Part shown: one piece after another, positions 26,082-34,436 of the stretch
Position numbering within the stretch: the first letter of the stretch is position 1
How the letters are laid out: every line of letters begins with the position of its first letter
Origin: Acidobacteria bacterium RIFCSPLOWO2_12_FULL_66_21
GTDB lineage: Bacteria; Acidobacteriota; Vicinamibacteria; Vicinamibacterales; 2-12-FULL-66-21
Assembly (NCBI GenBank): GCA_001767455.1
Contig: MELC01000018.1
Span: 1-46,332 of the forward strand
DNA length: 46,332 bases
Reading direction: 5' to 3'
The notes under the pieces: model-generated
Database searches by the model: none
What the model was told of the DNA's origin: nothing
What the model saw: the letters and a program-made list of their open reading frames with translations, nothing else
Position numbers and translations under genes: made by a program

Positions 26082-27284
26082 TCAGTTGATCTGATACGCC
26101 GCGGGCGTGAGGGGCTTCTTCGGAACCGCGGGCTTCTCGTCCTTCCACGGCGGCAGCAGGTAGATGAGCACGGCGAGAATCACGAAGGGCAGCAGCATGA
26201 CGAGGATCGCCGGCAGCAGCCCTTCACGCGTCGCGAATTCCAGTTTGTAGGTCGTGTAGCCCAGGAAGCTCTTCGAGAAGAGCTGCCCGCCGATGACGAC
26301 GTTCCAGCGCATCGCGAAGATGCCGATGAGCGTGAGCACCCCGGCCACGGAGTACAGCGCCGTGCGGATCCGCGCGGTGAACTTCGTCACCTGGATGACC
26401 GCGAGGATCGCGATCGGCACGAGCGTCCCGACGATGATCTGCAGCACGATCTGCGACAGGAAGAGCCGCGTGTGGACCATGAAATCGAGCGACCGGAACG
26501 ATTCGTCCGCCTCGTAGATGCGGTGAATCAGGTCGATCATCTCCAGCGAGAAGTCGATCAGGAAGGCATAGAACAGGTACCGCCCCACGGTGTCGACGCA
26601 GGCCATGTCCACCTGCTTCCGCCGCCAGATCGTCATGATGATGTACAGCAACATGACGGCGGCGATGCCGGAGACAATCGCGGAAAACAGGAACACGATC
26701 GGCATCATCGGCGTGGACCACCACGGGTTGGCCTTGATCGATCCGAAGATGAAGCCGACGTAGCCGTGCAGCAGGAACGCCGACGGGATGCCGATGATCG
26801 TGACGAACCGGCCCACCTTGTCGTCGATCCGCAGCGCTTCTTCGCTGATGTTGTCGGATCCGAGCGCCAGCACCGTGTACACCAGCCGCACGAAGCCCGT
26901 CTTCGAGCGTTTGGCGAGCACGATGTCCTTCCGGTAGTCGAGCCAGATCTCGACGACCAGCACCACCATCAAGTACCACAGATACACGAAGCCGAACATC
27001 GCCATCGCGGACGTCGTATGCGGCGTGACGAGCATCTCCCACGAGCGCTCGGGGTGTCCCAGGTGGAGCTGCAGGGGCAGCGGCGCGACCAGCATGAAGG
27101 AGAGCGCCGTCAGCAGCGCGAGCCGGTACGTGGGCTTGACCGCCTGCACGTTGAAGACGCGCTCCAGTGAAGCCAGGATGAAGGCACCGGCCACCAGCCC
27201 GGTGATGAATGGGTAGAGCACGATGAGGATGCTCCACTGGAGCTCCACCTCGTTCGGATACATGAACCCCTGCACGCCTGGCAT
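26082..27284 (-). CDS. NrfD/PsrC-type integral membrane quinol protein
   Basis: A 400-residue membrane protein of the NrfD/PsrC/DmsC-like family, which exchanges electrons between the quinone pool and a periplasmic iron-sulfur subunit. ATG 27284 is chosen because AAGGAGT lies just upstream on its strand. About eight to ten helices are visible, starting with WSILIVLYPFITGLVAGAFI. The usual early 'LHLGHPERSWEML' segment, which includes quinone-site residues, is present. It ends with a basic cytoplasmic tail (PPWKDEKPAVPKKP). It is the third gene of a cytochrome-ferredoxin-NrfD operon. Confidence 0.85.
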   Translation of the reverse strand: MPGVQGFMYPNEVELQWSILIVLYPFITGLVAGAFILASLERVFNVQAVKPTYRLALLTALSFMLVAPLPLQLHLGHPERSWEMLVTPHTTSAMAMFGFVYLWYLMVVLVVEIWLDYRKDIVLAKRSKTGFVRLVYTVLALGSDNISEEALRIDDKVGRFVTIIGIPSAFLLHGYVGFIFGSIKANPWWSTPMMPIVFLFSAIVSGIAAVMLLYIIMTIWRRKQVDMACVDTVGRYLFYAFLIDFSLEMIDLIHRIYEADESFRSLDFMVHTRLFLSQIVLQIIVGTLVPIAILAVIQVTKFTARIRTALYSVAGVLTLIGIFAMRWNVVIGGQLFSKSFLGYTTYKLEFATREGLLPAILVMLLPFVILAVLIYLLPPWKDEKPAVPKKPLTPAAYQIN

Positions 27285-27400
27285 TACGACTCCTTGCTTA
27301 ACCGGGGGGCTTCGCCCCGCCGGACCCCCCCCCCGCCGTCGCTCGCGGGGGCCCCACGCCCCGCTCCGCTCCGGCGCGCGCGCCTCACGGCGCGCGTCGC
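27285..27400. repeat. GC-rich hairpin region inside the nrfD-type operon
   Basis: A 116-base gap between the ferredoxin and NrfD genes. It contains GGGGCTTCGCCCC, a UUCG-type stem-loop (27305-27317), a run of nine C, and the complementary pair GCGCGCG/CGCGCGC further on. Such structure between co-transcribed genes may cause RNA processing or partial termination and set unequal subunit amounts (inference). It holds no gene. Confidence 0.5.
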
Positions 27401-28156
27401 TCATCGGACGGCGCCGTCGAGGCCGTTGTAGTAAATCTTCGAGCCCGTCGCCATCTGCGGCTTCAGCACCTGGATGGCATGCGTCCGCAGGAACTCGTGG
27501 ATGGGATCGCTCGGGTTCTTGAGATCCGCAAGCTGCCGCGAGCCGGTCGGGCAGACTTCAACGCACGCCGGCACCAGCCCCTTCGTGATCCGGTGGTAGC
27601 ACAGCGTGCACTTGTCCGCGGTGTGCGTCCGCGGATCGATGTAGCGGCACCCGTAGGGACAGGCCTGGACGCAATAGCGGCACCCGACACAGTAGTCCTT
27701 GTCGATGAGCACCACGCCGTCTGGCGTGATGAAGGTCGCGCCGACCGGGCAGACCTGCGTGCACGGGGAATCCGCGCAGTGATTGCACATTTTCGGCACG
27801 AAGAAGGTCTTGCCCTTGCCCTCCTCGTACGCTTCGGGGAATCCGTCGTACGCGCCGTTCGGCGAGTCGACGATCGGGTGCTCCGCGTCGGTCGCCTCGA
27901 TGTGATACCGCTCCACCCACGTGCGGAAGTAGAACGGCTCGTTGATGACGTCGTTCTCGGTCTTGCAGGCGCGGACGCAGCTTCCGCAGCCGATGCACTT
28001 CTCGACGTCGATGAGCAGCGCCCACCAGTGCTCGGCGGCCTTGTAGGTGTCGACCTTCTCCGGCGTGCCGGCCATCACGTGCTCGAGCGCGGCGGCGGTG
28101 GCGGCGGTCATGAAGAGCATCTTGCCGCCGACCATGATGAATTCGCGTCTATCCAT
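27401..28156 (-). CDS. Four-cluster ferredoxin subunit (NrfC/PsrB-like)
   Basis: A 251-residue periplasmic iron-sulfur protein. The N-terminus has a twin-arginine pair (MDRREFIMVGGKMLFM) consistent with Tat export. Four [4Fe-4S] motifs are visible: CIGCGSCVRAC, CNHCADSPCTQVCP, CVGCRYCVQACPYGC and CTLCYHR followed by ACVEVCP. This is the electron-wire subunit of DMSO/polysulfide/nitrite reductase-type complexes and would pass electrons between NrfD and the tetraheme cytochrome. The start is 10 bases after the cytochrome stop. Confidence 0.9.
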   Translation of the reverse strand: MDRREFIMVGGKMLFMTAATAAALEHVMAGTPEKVDTYKAAEHWWALLIDVEKCIGCGSCVRACKTENDVINEPFYFRTWVERYHIEATDAEHPIVDSPNGAYDGFPEAYEEGKGKTFFVPKMCNHCADSPCTQVCPVGATFITPDGVVLIDKDYCVGCRYCVQACPYGCRYIDPRTHTADKCTLCYHRITKGLVPACVEVCPTGSRQLADLKNPSDPIHEFLRTHAIQVLKPQMATGSKIYYNGLDGAVR

Positions 28157-28166
28157 TGATGCGTCC

Positions 28167-28634
28167 CTAGCTGATGCGCGGGTCGTGCGGCTTGTGGCAC
28201 GACAGGCAGTTCTCGTCGCCCGCGTGCTCCTTGATATCCACGATCGGATATCGCTTCGGCTTGCCCGTCTTGGCTGCGTGGCACCGGACGCACAGCGTCC
28301 TGCCGTCGGGACGAACCGGCTTGGCTGCCTCGGTCCCGTCCGACATGGCCGTCGCGTGCGTCGCGAGCGGGCCGTGGCACGACTCGCAGGCCACCGCCTT
28401 GTGCCGCGCCTGCGCGCGCAGATCGACGACGTCGCTGTGGCAGTCGGCGCAGGCCGTCTGGCCGGCGTAGGAGATCGCGCGCGCGCGGATCTCGTCGACC
28501 GCAGCCGGTCGGTAGTGGCCGTCCTTGCCGAAGTCTTTCGGCCGCATTTCCGCTTTCGCCACGACGAACACCAGCGTGCCGGCGAGGAAGATCGCCGCCA
28601 GGCGGAACAGGTGTTCGACGTCTCTAAACCTCAT
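28167..28634 (-). CDS. Membrane-anchored tetraheme c-type cytochrome
   Basis: A 155-residue protein with an N-terminal membrane anchor (LFRLAAIFLAGTLVFVVA) and four CxxCH heme sites: CADCH, CESCH, CVRCH and CLSCH, with additional distal histidines (ARHKAV, ATHATAM, KEHAGD). It resembles small periplasmic multiheme electron carriers of the NrfB or cytochrome c3/NapC-like type. It is the first gene of the operon with the ferredoxin and NrfD proteins. No molybdopterin or nitrite reductase catalytic subunit is adjacent. Confidence 0.85.
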   Translation of the reverse strand: MRFRDVEHLFRLAAIFLAGTLVFVVAKAEMRPKDFGKDGHYRPAAVDEIRARAISYAGQTACADCHSDVVDLRAQARHKAVACESCHGPLATHATAMSDGTEAAKPVRPDGRTLCVRCHAAKTGKPKRYPIVDIKEHAGDENCLSCHKPHDPRIS

Positions 28635-28823
28635 AGATCCGGTCTCCGCGAGCTGTAAGGAATGCCGTGACTATCGACCCGCAAATTGCAACGGTACGGC
28701 CAGCAAATTCGACAGCATGGAATGTCTTTGATATCAACCACTTGCGGTGATTTTGCGGAGAACCGATGGCCTGGCGAACGCTGGCATGCCGATATTCCGC
28801 CAGCCCATCCAAACAGGATACTT

Positions 28824-28878
28824 CCGGGGTCTGACCCCCGTTTGACTCGGCACGGGCCCGTCCGGGGTCAGACCCCGG
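28824..28878. repeat. Paired GGGGTC-n-GACCCC palindromes
   Basis: GGGGTCTGACCCC (28826-28838) and GGGGTCAGACCCC (28864-28876) lie 25 bases apart. They are extended to CCGGGGTC...GACCCC on both sides, so the two also form an inverted repeat with each other. It sits in the 290-base gap between the cytochrome and ADOP genes; nothing else is recognised there. The same palindrome occurs as a dispersed element in many bacterial genomes. Confidence 0.6.
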
Positions 28879-28923
28879 GCAACTTCGTCCGCAGCCTGCA
28901 CGTCAAACCGCCGGAGACTTCGA

Positions 28924-31455
28924 GTGAATCACCTTCAAGAGGATCTTCGTCTGGCATTCCGGCGATTGCGGCAGCAGCCGGGGTTCACCCTGGTTGCCGT
29001 GCTCACGCTGACGCTCGGCCTCGGCGCCAATACCGCCGTCTTCACCCTCGTGCACGCGCTGATGCTCCGGTCGCTGCCCGTGGAGCGGCCGAGCGAACTG
29101 TACCGGCTGGGCGACACGACCGATTGCTGCGTGAACTCCGGTCTCCAGACCAGCTACTCCCTCTTCTCGTTCAGGCTGTTCGAGCACCTGAAGGCCAACG
29201 CGCCAGAGTTCAGCGAGCTGGCCGCCTTCCAGGCGAATACGACGTCGCTCGGCGTGCGGCGGACCGGCGAGGTGGCCGCGCGCGCGCTGCAGGGCTCCTT
29301 CGTCACCGGCAACTACTTCACAATGTTCGGCGTGAAGCCGGCCGCGGGCCGCGTGCTGGAGGCCGGCGACGATCGGCCGGGTGCGCCGCCGGTGGCGGTG
29401 ATGAGCCACTGGGCGTGGGCCGGGCGATACGGACAGGATCCAACGGTCGTGGGCGACTCCTTCATGGTCAACGGCAGGGCGCTGACCATCGTCGGCATCG
29501 CCTCGCCGCAGTTTTTCGGCGACACGGTCCGGCCGGATCCGGCCGCGTTCTGGATTCCGATCGGGCAGGAGCCGGCGATGCGGGGCGCCGCCTCGGTCGT
29601 CGACCGCGCCGATCAGAACTGGCTCTACGCGATTGGACGAATCAAGCCAGGTGCGAGCCCGGGGCAGATCGGCGCGCGCGTGACGGCGGCGTTGCAGCAG
29701 TGGCTGTTGTCGCAGCCGTTCTTCTCCGACAGCGAGCGCGCAGAGATTCCCAGGTCGCACGTCGTCGTGACTCCCGCCGGCGGTGGCGTTGGTCTCGCGC
29801 GGGTGCAGTACGCGCGATCGCTCAACCTCCTGTTTGCCGCGTCCGCGCTGGTGCTCCTCATCGCCGCCGCCAACCTCGCGAACCTGCTGCTCGCCCGCGC
29901 CGATCGGGGTCAAGCGGCGATACGCGCGGCGCTCGGTGCGTCGAGCCGCCGTCTGATTCAGCAGGCGCTCACGGAGGGAATCGTGCTCGCGGTCATCGGC
30001 GCGGCTCTGGGTGTTGCGGTCGCGGTGGCCGCGACGCGCGCGTTGATCAGCGTCCTGTTCCCGCTCGCCGCATTCGTTCCGGTCGACGGCGCACCGTCGC
30101 TCGCGGTGTGGCTGTTCGCGCTGCTGCTCGGCGTGGTCGCGGGAGCGATCTTCACGGCGGCACCGGCCTGGGCCATGTCGCGAACGCCGCCGCTGGAGGC
30201 GTTGTCAGGAACGGGCCGCAGCGCGCACCTTCGAGCGTTCGTGCCGCGCGGCTCGCTGGTGATCGTCCAGGTGGCGCTCTCGCTCGTGCTGCTGTCGGCG
30301 GCCGGCCTGCTCGCCACCAGCCTTCGCCACCTCGAACGGCAGCCGCTCGGGTTCTCGCCGTCCCATCGGGTCGTCGTGCGCATCGATCCGCCTGCGATCG
30401 CCGGCCAAATCGATCGGCTCGTGAGTCTATATGCACGAATCGACGAGACGTTGCGGCGCGTGCCTGGCGTGGAGCGGGTCGCGTATTCGATGTACAGCCC
30501 GATGGAAGGCAACAACTGGTCGTCCAGGATCAGCCTCGCCGGCCGTGCCAACGACGGGAACGAGCCTGATGTTTCCTCGTGGAATCGCGTGAGTGCCGGG
30601 TATTTCGACACGGTGGGCACGCCGGTGCTGCGCGGGAGGTCGATCGACGAACGCGACACGCCCGCGGCGAAACGGGTCGCCGTCGTGAACGCGTCATTCG
30701 TGCGGCGATTTGTCGGGCAGTCCGACCCGATCGGCGAGACGGTCGGCATCGGCGACGCCGCCCACGGCACAGATTTCGAGATCGTCGGCGTCGTGGAGGA
30801 CGTGAAATACACCGGAGCGACTCAGCGCGACGTCCGGCCGATGTTGTTCCTGCCCGCGTTTCAGACGGTGAAGTACGCCGACGCGACCGCGGGCAACGTC
30901 CAGGCGCGGTCCACGATCCTGCGGGCGATTGTCATCCGTGCCGCTCCCGCCGCCGGAAGCATCGAGGCCGGCGTCCGGCAGGCCCTCGCGGCCGTCGACC
31001 CGAACCTGACCGTCCTGCGTGTGCTGCCGATGACGACCCAGATGAGCGCGAACTTCAGGATGGAGCGGCTGATGGCGCGGTTGACGTCGCTCTATGGCCT
31101 GCTGGCGCTCGCGCTGGCGGCGCTGGGGCTGTACGGCGTGACCGCCTATGGCGTCTCGCAGCGGACGCGCGAGATCGGCGTGCGCATGGCGCTCGGCGCC
31201 GACCGCGGTCTCATCATCCGTGCCTGCGTTCGAGGCCCATTCGTCCAGACATGCGCCGGTCTGGCAATCGGAACGGTGGGCGCGTGGCTCGCGGGCCGCG
31301 CCATCAGCGCGCAACTGTACGATGTCGGCGGCTTCGATCCGGCAGTGATTGGCGCCGCGATGGCTGCGCTGGTGCTGAGCGCCGTCGTCGCGGCGGCGCT
31401 GCCCGCGCATCGCGCGGCGTCGGTGAATCCGGCCACGGCCCTCCGCGGAGAGTAG
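28924..31455 (+). CDS. ADOP-type ABC transporter permease (MacB/FtsX-like, duplicated)
   Basis: An 843-residue permease of the acidobacterial duplicated orphan permease type. It opens with LQEDLRLAFRRLRQQPGFTL and the first helix AVLTLTLGLGANTAVFTL, followed by a MacB-type periplasmic domain. The FtsX block of three helices then appears near the middle (LLFAASALVLLIAAANLANL), a second periplasmic domain follows, and the final FtsX block contains LYGVTAYGVSQRTREIGVRM. No ATPase gene is adjacent, as usual for this group. It is a probable export or mechanotransmission component; the substrate is unknown. GTG 28924 is the only reasonable start. Confidence 0.85.
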   Translation: MNHLQEDLRLAFRRLRQQPGFTLVAVLTLTLGLGANTAVFTLVHALMLRSLPVERPSELYRLGDTTDCCVNSGLQTSYSLFSFRLFEHLKANAPEFSELAAFQANTTSLGVRRTGEVAARALQGSFVTGNYFTMFGVKPAAGRVLEAGDDRPGAPPVAVMSHWAWAGRYGQDPTVVGDSFMVNGRALTIVGIASPQFFGDTVRPDPAAFWIPIGQEPAMRGAASVVDRADQNWLYAIGRIKPGASPGQIGARVTAALQQWLLSQPFFSDSERAEIPRSHVVVTPAGGGVGLARVQYARSLNLLFAASALVLLIAAANLANLLLARADRGQAAIRAALGASSRRLIQQALTEGIVLAVIGAALGVAVAVAATRALISVLFPLAAFVPVDGAPSLAVWLFALLLGVVAGAIFTAAPAWAMSRTPPLEALSGTGRSAHLRAFVPRGSLVIVQVALSLVLLSAAGLLATSLRHLERQPLGFSPSHRVVVRIDPPAIAGQIDRLVSLYARIDETLRRVPGVERVAYSMYSPMEGNNWSSRISLAGRANDGNEPDVSSWNRVSAGYFDTVGTPVLRGRSIDERDTPAAKRVAVVNASFVRRFVGQSDPIGETVGIGDAAHGTDFEIVGVVEDVKYTGATQRDVRPMLFLPAFQTVKYADATAGNVQARSTILRAIVIRAAPAAGSIEAGVRQALAAVDPNLTVLRVLPMTTQMSANFRMERLMARLTSLYGLLALALAALGLYGVTAYGVSQRTREIGVRMALGADRGLIIRACVRGPFVQTCAGLAIGTVGAWLAGRAISAQLYDVGGFDPAVIGAAMAALVLSAVVAAALPAHRAASVNPATALRGE

Positions 31456-31484
31456 CCGCCGCGGAAGGTCACGGATCCTTTTCA

Positions 31485-31542
31485 ACCACGGAAGGACACG
31501 GAATGCTTTGCTTCTCGGTGTCGTTCTGTGTTCTTCCGTGGT
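31485..31542. repeat. Hairpin element with 19-base arms
   Basis: ACCACGGAAGGACACGGAA (31485-31503) pairs with TTCTGTGTTCTTCCGTGGT (31524-31542), with two mismatches and a 20-base loop. It lies 30 bases after the ADOP stop and could terminate or stabilise its transcript. It opens the repeat-rich gap 31456-31915. Confidence 0.6.
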
Positions 31543-31564
31543 CCATGAAGCGGTGTTCATCCGC

Positions 31565-31690
31565 GGGCGTGGTTACCGCGAGTGCGGCCATCATCCGCGG
31601 ATCCGATTTGATTCTCTCCGCGCCCGGCTGCTCGAACCACTGGGAATCGACTCTGGCCCCCGAATGCACCAGCAGCGCGATCAGCTGGTA
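31565..31690 (-). pseudogene. Possible C-terminal remnant of an ankyrin-repeat protein
   Basis: On the minus strand a frame reads YQLIALLVHSGARVDSQWF, then ERIKSDPRMMAALA. This has the helix and turn pattern of a last ankyrin repeat ('LLL..GA.V') with its C-terminal cap. There is no start codon for a complete repeat protein upstream, where the tandem repeats begin, and the frame runs into the hairpin element. It is interpreted as a gene remnant with low confidence. Confidence 0.3.
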
Positions 31691-31759
31691 ACAGGATCTT
31701 CGTGATTTCCACGATGTTCTTTGGCGTCTTCTGACGGAAGTCCTCGCAGGCCTTCAGGC

Positions 31760-31896
31760 GGGCAGCCCTAAAGGGCTGCGCTACACCCCGGCCGCGGGCA
31801 GCCCTAAAGGGCTGCGCTACACCCCGGCCGCGGGCAGCCCTAAAGGGCTGCGCTACACCCCGGCCGCGGGCAGCCCTAGAAAGGGCTGCGCTACAG
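31760..31896. repeat. 36-bp tandem repeat, three copies plus one partial, each with a palindrome
   Basis: Units start at 31760, 31796, 31832 and 31868. Each begins GGGCAGCCCTAAAGGGCTGC, an 8-bp-arm hairpin, and continues with GCTACACCCCGGCCGC. The first three are identical. The last is cut after CTACAG and has two extra bases in the loop (CCCTAGAAAGGG) that leave the arms intact. It lies between two convergent permease genes, 20 bases from the end of the second. The hairpin at 46295-46312 has the same design. Confidence 0.85.
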
Positions 31897-31915
31897 GTGA
31901 TTTGGCAACGTGCCC

Positions 31916-34318
31916 TTAGATCTCGCGCAATCCGGCCACGGGACTCCGAGCCGCGGCGCGGCGGGCCGGCCACCAGGTGGCCACGAGCGCGGTGGCCAGG
32001 AGGAGCGAAGACGCGGCGGCGATCGTGGGCAGATCGAACGTCTGGACGCCGTATAGCTGGCTCCTGAGCACGCGGCCGACTCCCACGGCGCCCACCAGTC
32101 CTATACCCACGCCGGCGCCGAACACCGCGCCGCTGTCCTTCAGGAACATCCAGACAAGGGCGCCTGCGGGAGCTCCCAGCGACATACGGATCGCGATTTC
32201 ACGTTCGCGCTGCTGAACGGCGTACGCCGTGACGCCATAAATCCCGACGCTCGCCACGAACGCGGCCACCACCGCGAAGGCGATCAGTAGAGACGTCAGG
32301 AATCGCGTTCCCGCGAGGCGCCGGTTTTCGCCGGCAACGGGCCGCGGCGCGTTGACAATCGCGTGCGAGTCGATTTCGGCGGCGACCTCGCGCGCGCTCG
32401 CCAGCAGTGACGAAGGAGAGCGATCCGACCGTATGTAAAACGAATTGAAACGGCCCGGCGATGCCTGGGCGAACGGAATGTAGACGTCGCTTGGATCCGT
32501 GTCCGAGTAGGTCTGCCGGACGTCCGCCACGACGCCCACAACGGTCCGCCAGACCCCCGGCCTGGAACGGGCGGGCGTCTGTTCGATAACGCGCACGTGC
32601 CGTCCGGCCGGGTCCTGCCGCGGCCAGAGCCTGTCGGCAAGCGCCTGGCTGATCACGGCGACCGGCTCGCTTCCTGGCGCGTCGGCCCGCGTGAACTCGC
32701 GGCCGGCCCGAAGCTGGAGACCGAGCGTCGTGAAATACCGGGCGCCGACGACCGTCCCCCCGGCGCTCAGGGCCGTGCCGGCTCCGCCGTCGGTGGCTTC
32801 AACCGACAGCCGTGGGAATTCAACAAACGGGGGCCAGTAGGCAAACGCCACCGGCGAACCTGCCACAACCGAAAGCCTCTCGGCGAAGGCATCGTAGAAC
32901 CGCAGAAACGCGGCGGGATCCGGATAGTCCGAGCCGCGAAGCACCACACGCGCGCGAAGGAGACCCGCCGGCTCGAACCCGAGGTCCGTGCGTACCATGA
33001 CGGTCACGCTGCGGATCATCAGCGCGCATCCGACGAGCAGAACGAGCGTGCCAGCGACTTCGAGCGCGATCAGCGCCGAGCGCAAACGACGCGCGGCGCG
33101 GCTCCCGCTGACGGCCGCGCTCTCTCGTCGCAGTGCTTCCGCAAGACCGCGCCGCCACGCCGTCAGCACGGGCACGAACGAGAGCGACAGCGCGATGAGA
33201 ACGCCGGCGCCGCCGACGAGCAGAAGCACCGTGGCGTCGACCGCGATTGCCGACGTGCCGCCCGGAGCCGGGCGTCCGAGCTGCGCCTCGATCAGTGGCG
33301 CGAGCACGACGAGAACCGCCCTCGTCAGCGCAACGGCGAGTGCCAGCGACACGGCGCACAACAGAGACGCCTCGGCGGCGAGCATCCGCAGGAGTCGTGC
33401 GCGGCCGGATCCGAGCGCCGCACGCACCGCCATTTCCTTCTCGCGCCGCATCGTCCGCAGCACCACCAGCACCGCGACGTTCCCGCCGACGATGATCAGC
33501 ACGAGCACCGATGCGGCCATGACGCCGACGAGCACCGGGCGGAGCTCGGCCACGTACCGCTCATGCGCGCCCTCCAGATGGGCTCCGCTCCAGTCCGGCG
33601 GGAGATCGATCGCTACCTGCTTTGCCGCTTCAGTAATCCGCCGTTCCGCGCGCGCGGGAGAGACGCCCTGCTGCAAGCGGACCATGTACGTGCGGACGGC
33701 AGACGCGAGCGGCACGAGCAGATCGACCTTCTGGCCGCTGTCGCGGCCGAAATAGAAGCCCGCTGGAAGGACACCAACAATTCGGACGACCTCGGTGCGC
33801 CCGTTCTGGTTCTCCGCTTCGGCGCGCAGGTAGCCTCCGATGATCGCCGGGTCCGAACCGTAGCCATCGCGCCACATGGAATACCCGATGAGGCCGACTT
33901 TTTCGGATCCGTCCTGAAAGTCGGCGCCCGTCAACGACCGGCCGGCGATCGATCTGACGCCGAGACCCTCGACAAAACCGCGTCCCACCCGCAGCCCCGT
34001 CGCAGACTGGCTGTAAGGTCCGTCCGTCAGGTAAAACGTCTCGCCAGAGGCCGTGATCGGGAACTCGACGACATCATCGAGGGATTTCCAGTCGAGCGCC
34101 GACATGCCGCGCGGCTCCCATGGGCCCGGCGGAGCGTACATCACGTGGAACAGGCGGTCAGCGGCGGCATATGGAAGCGACCGAATCAGGTACGCATTCA
34201 TGACCGCCGTCGTCGAGGCCGTCAGGGCGAAGCCGACGGCGAGCGAGGCAATGGCGGTCAGGGTGAACCCGGGCGTGCGGCGCAGCGCCCGAACGGCGAA
34301 GCGGAAATCACGGAACAT
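31916..34318 (-). CDS. ADOP-type ABC transporter permease, second copy
   Basis: An 800-residue permease of the same family as the gene at 28924-31455 but clearly divergent in sequence. ATG 34318 gives the family opening MFRDFRFAVRALRRTPGFTL. It has a helix, a MacB-like periplasmic domain, a central FtsX block (VLVGVMAASVLVLIIVGGNV) with MRREKEMAVRAALGSGRARL, a second periplasmic domain and a final block with YGVTAYAVQQREREIAIRM. It is convergent with the first copy. There is no partner ATPase. Substrate and trigger are unknown. Confidence 0.85.
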   Translation of the reverse strand: MFRDFRFAVRALRRTPGFTLTAIASLAVGFALTASTTAVMNAYLIRSLPYAAADRLFHVMYAPPGPWEPRGMSALDWKSLDDVVEFPITASGETFYLTDGPYSQSATGLRVGRGFVEGLGVRSIAGRSLTGADFQDGSEKVGLIGYSMWRDGYGSDPAIIGGYLRAEAENQNGRTEVVRIVGVLPAGFYFGRDSGQKVDLLVPLASAVRTYMVRLQQGVSPARAERRITEAAKQVAIDLPPDWSGAHLEGAHERYVAELRPVLVGVMAASVLVLIIVGGNVAVLVVLRTMRREKEMAVRAALGSGRARLLRMLAAEASLLCAVSLALAVALTRAVLVVLAPLIEAQLGRPAPGGTSAIAVDATVLLLVGGAGVLIALSLSFVPVLTAWRRGLAEALRRESAAVSGSRAARRLRSALIALEVAGTLVLLVGCALMIRSVTVMVRTDLGFEPAGLLRARVVLRGSDYPDPAAFLRFYDAFAERLSVVAGSPVAFAYWPPFVEFPRLSVEATDGGAGTALSAGGTVVGARYFTTLGLQLRAGREFTRADAPGSEPVAVISQALADRLWPRQDPAGRHVRVIEQTPARSRPGVWRTVVGVVADVRQTYSDTDPSDVYIPFAQASPGRFNSFYIRSDRSPSSLLASAREVAAEIDSHAIVNAPRPVAGENRRLAGTRFLTSLLIAFAVVAAFVASVGIYGVTAYAVQQREREIAIRMSLGAPAGALVWMFLKDSGAVFGAGVGIGLVGAVGVGRVLRSQLYGVQTFDLPTIAAASSLLLATALVATWWPARRAAARSPVAGLREI

Positions 34319-34436
34319 TCCCGGGCCGCCTCCACGGCCAGAGGTATCCATATTGCGCGGTCGGTCGCGACCGCCCGGACAGAGGACGGAAGGCCAGCGG
34401 CTCTTGTTAACAAACCTCGGCTCGGATGCATGCCGG

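Noticed and set aside
31760-31896. CRISPR array
   Set aside because: The units are contiguous tandem copies without unique spacers, only three and a half copies exist, and no cas gene is present.
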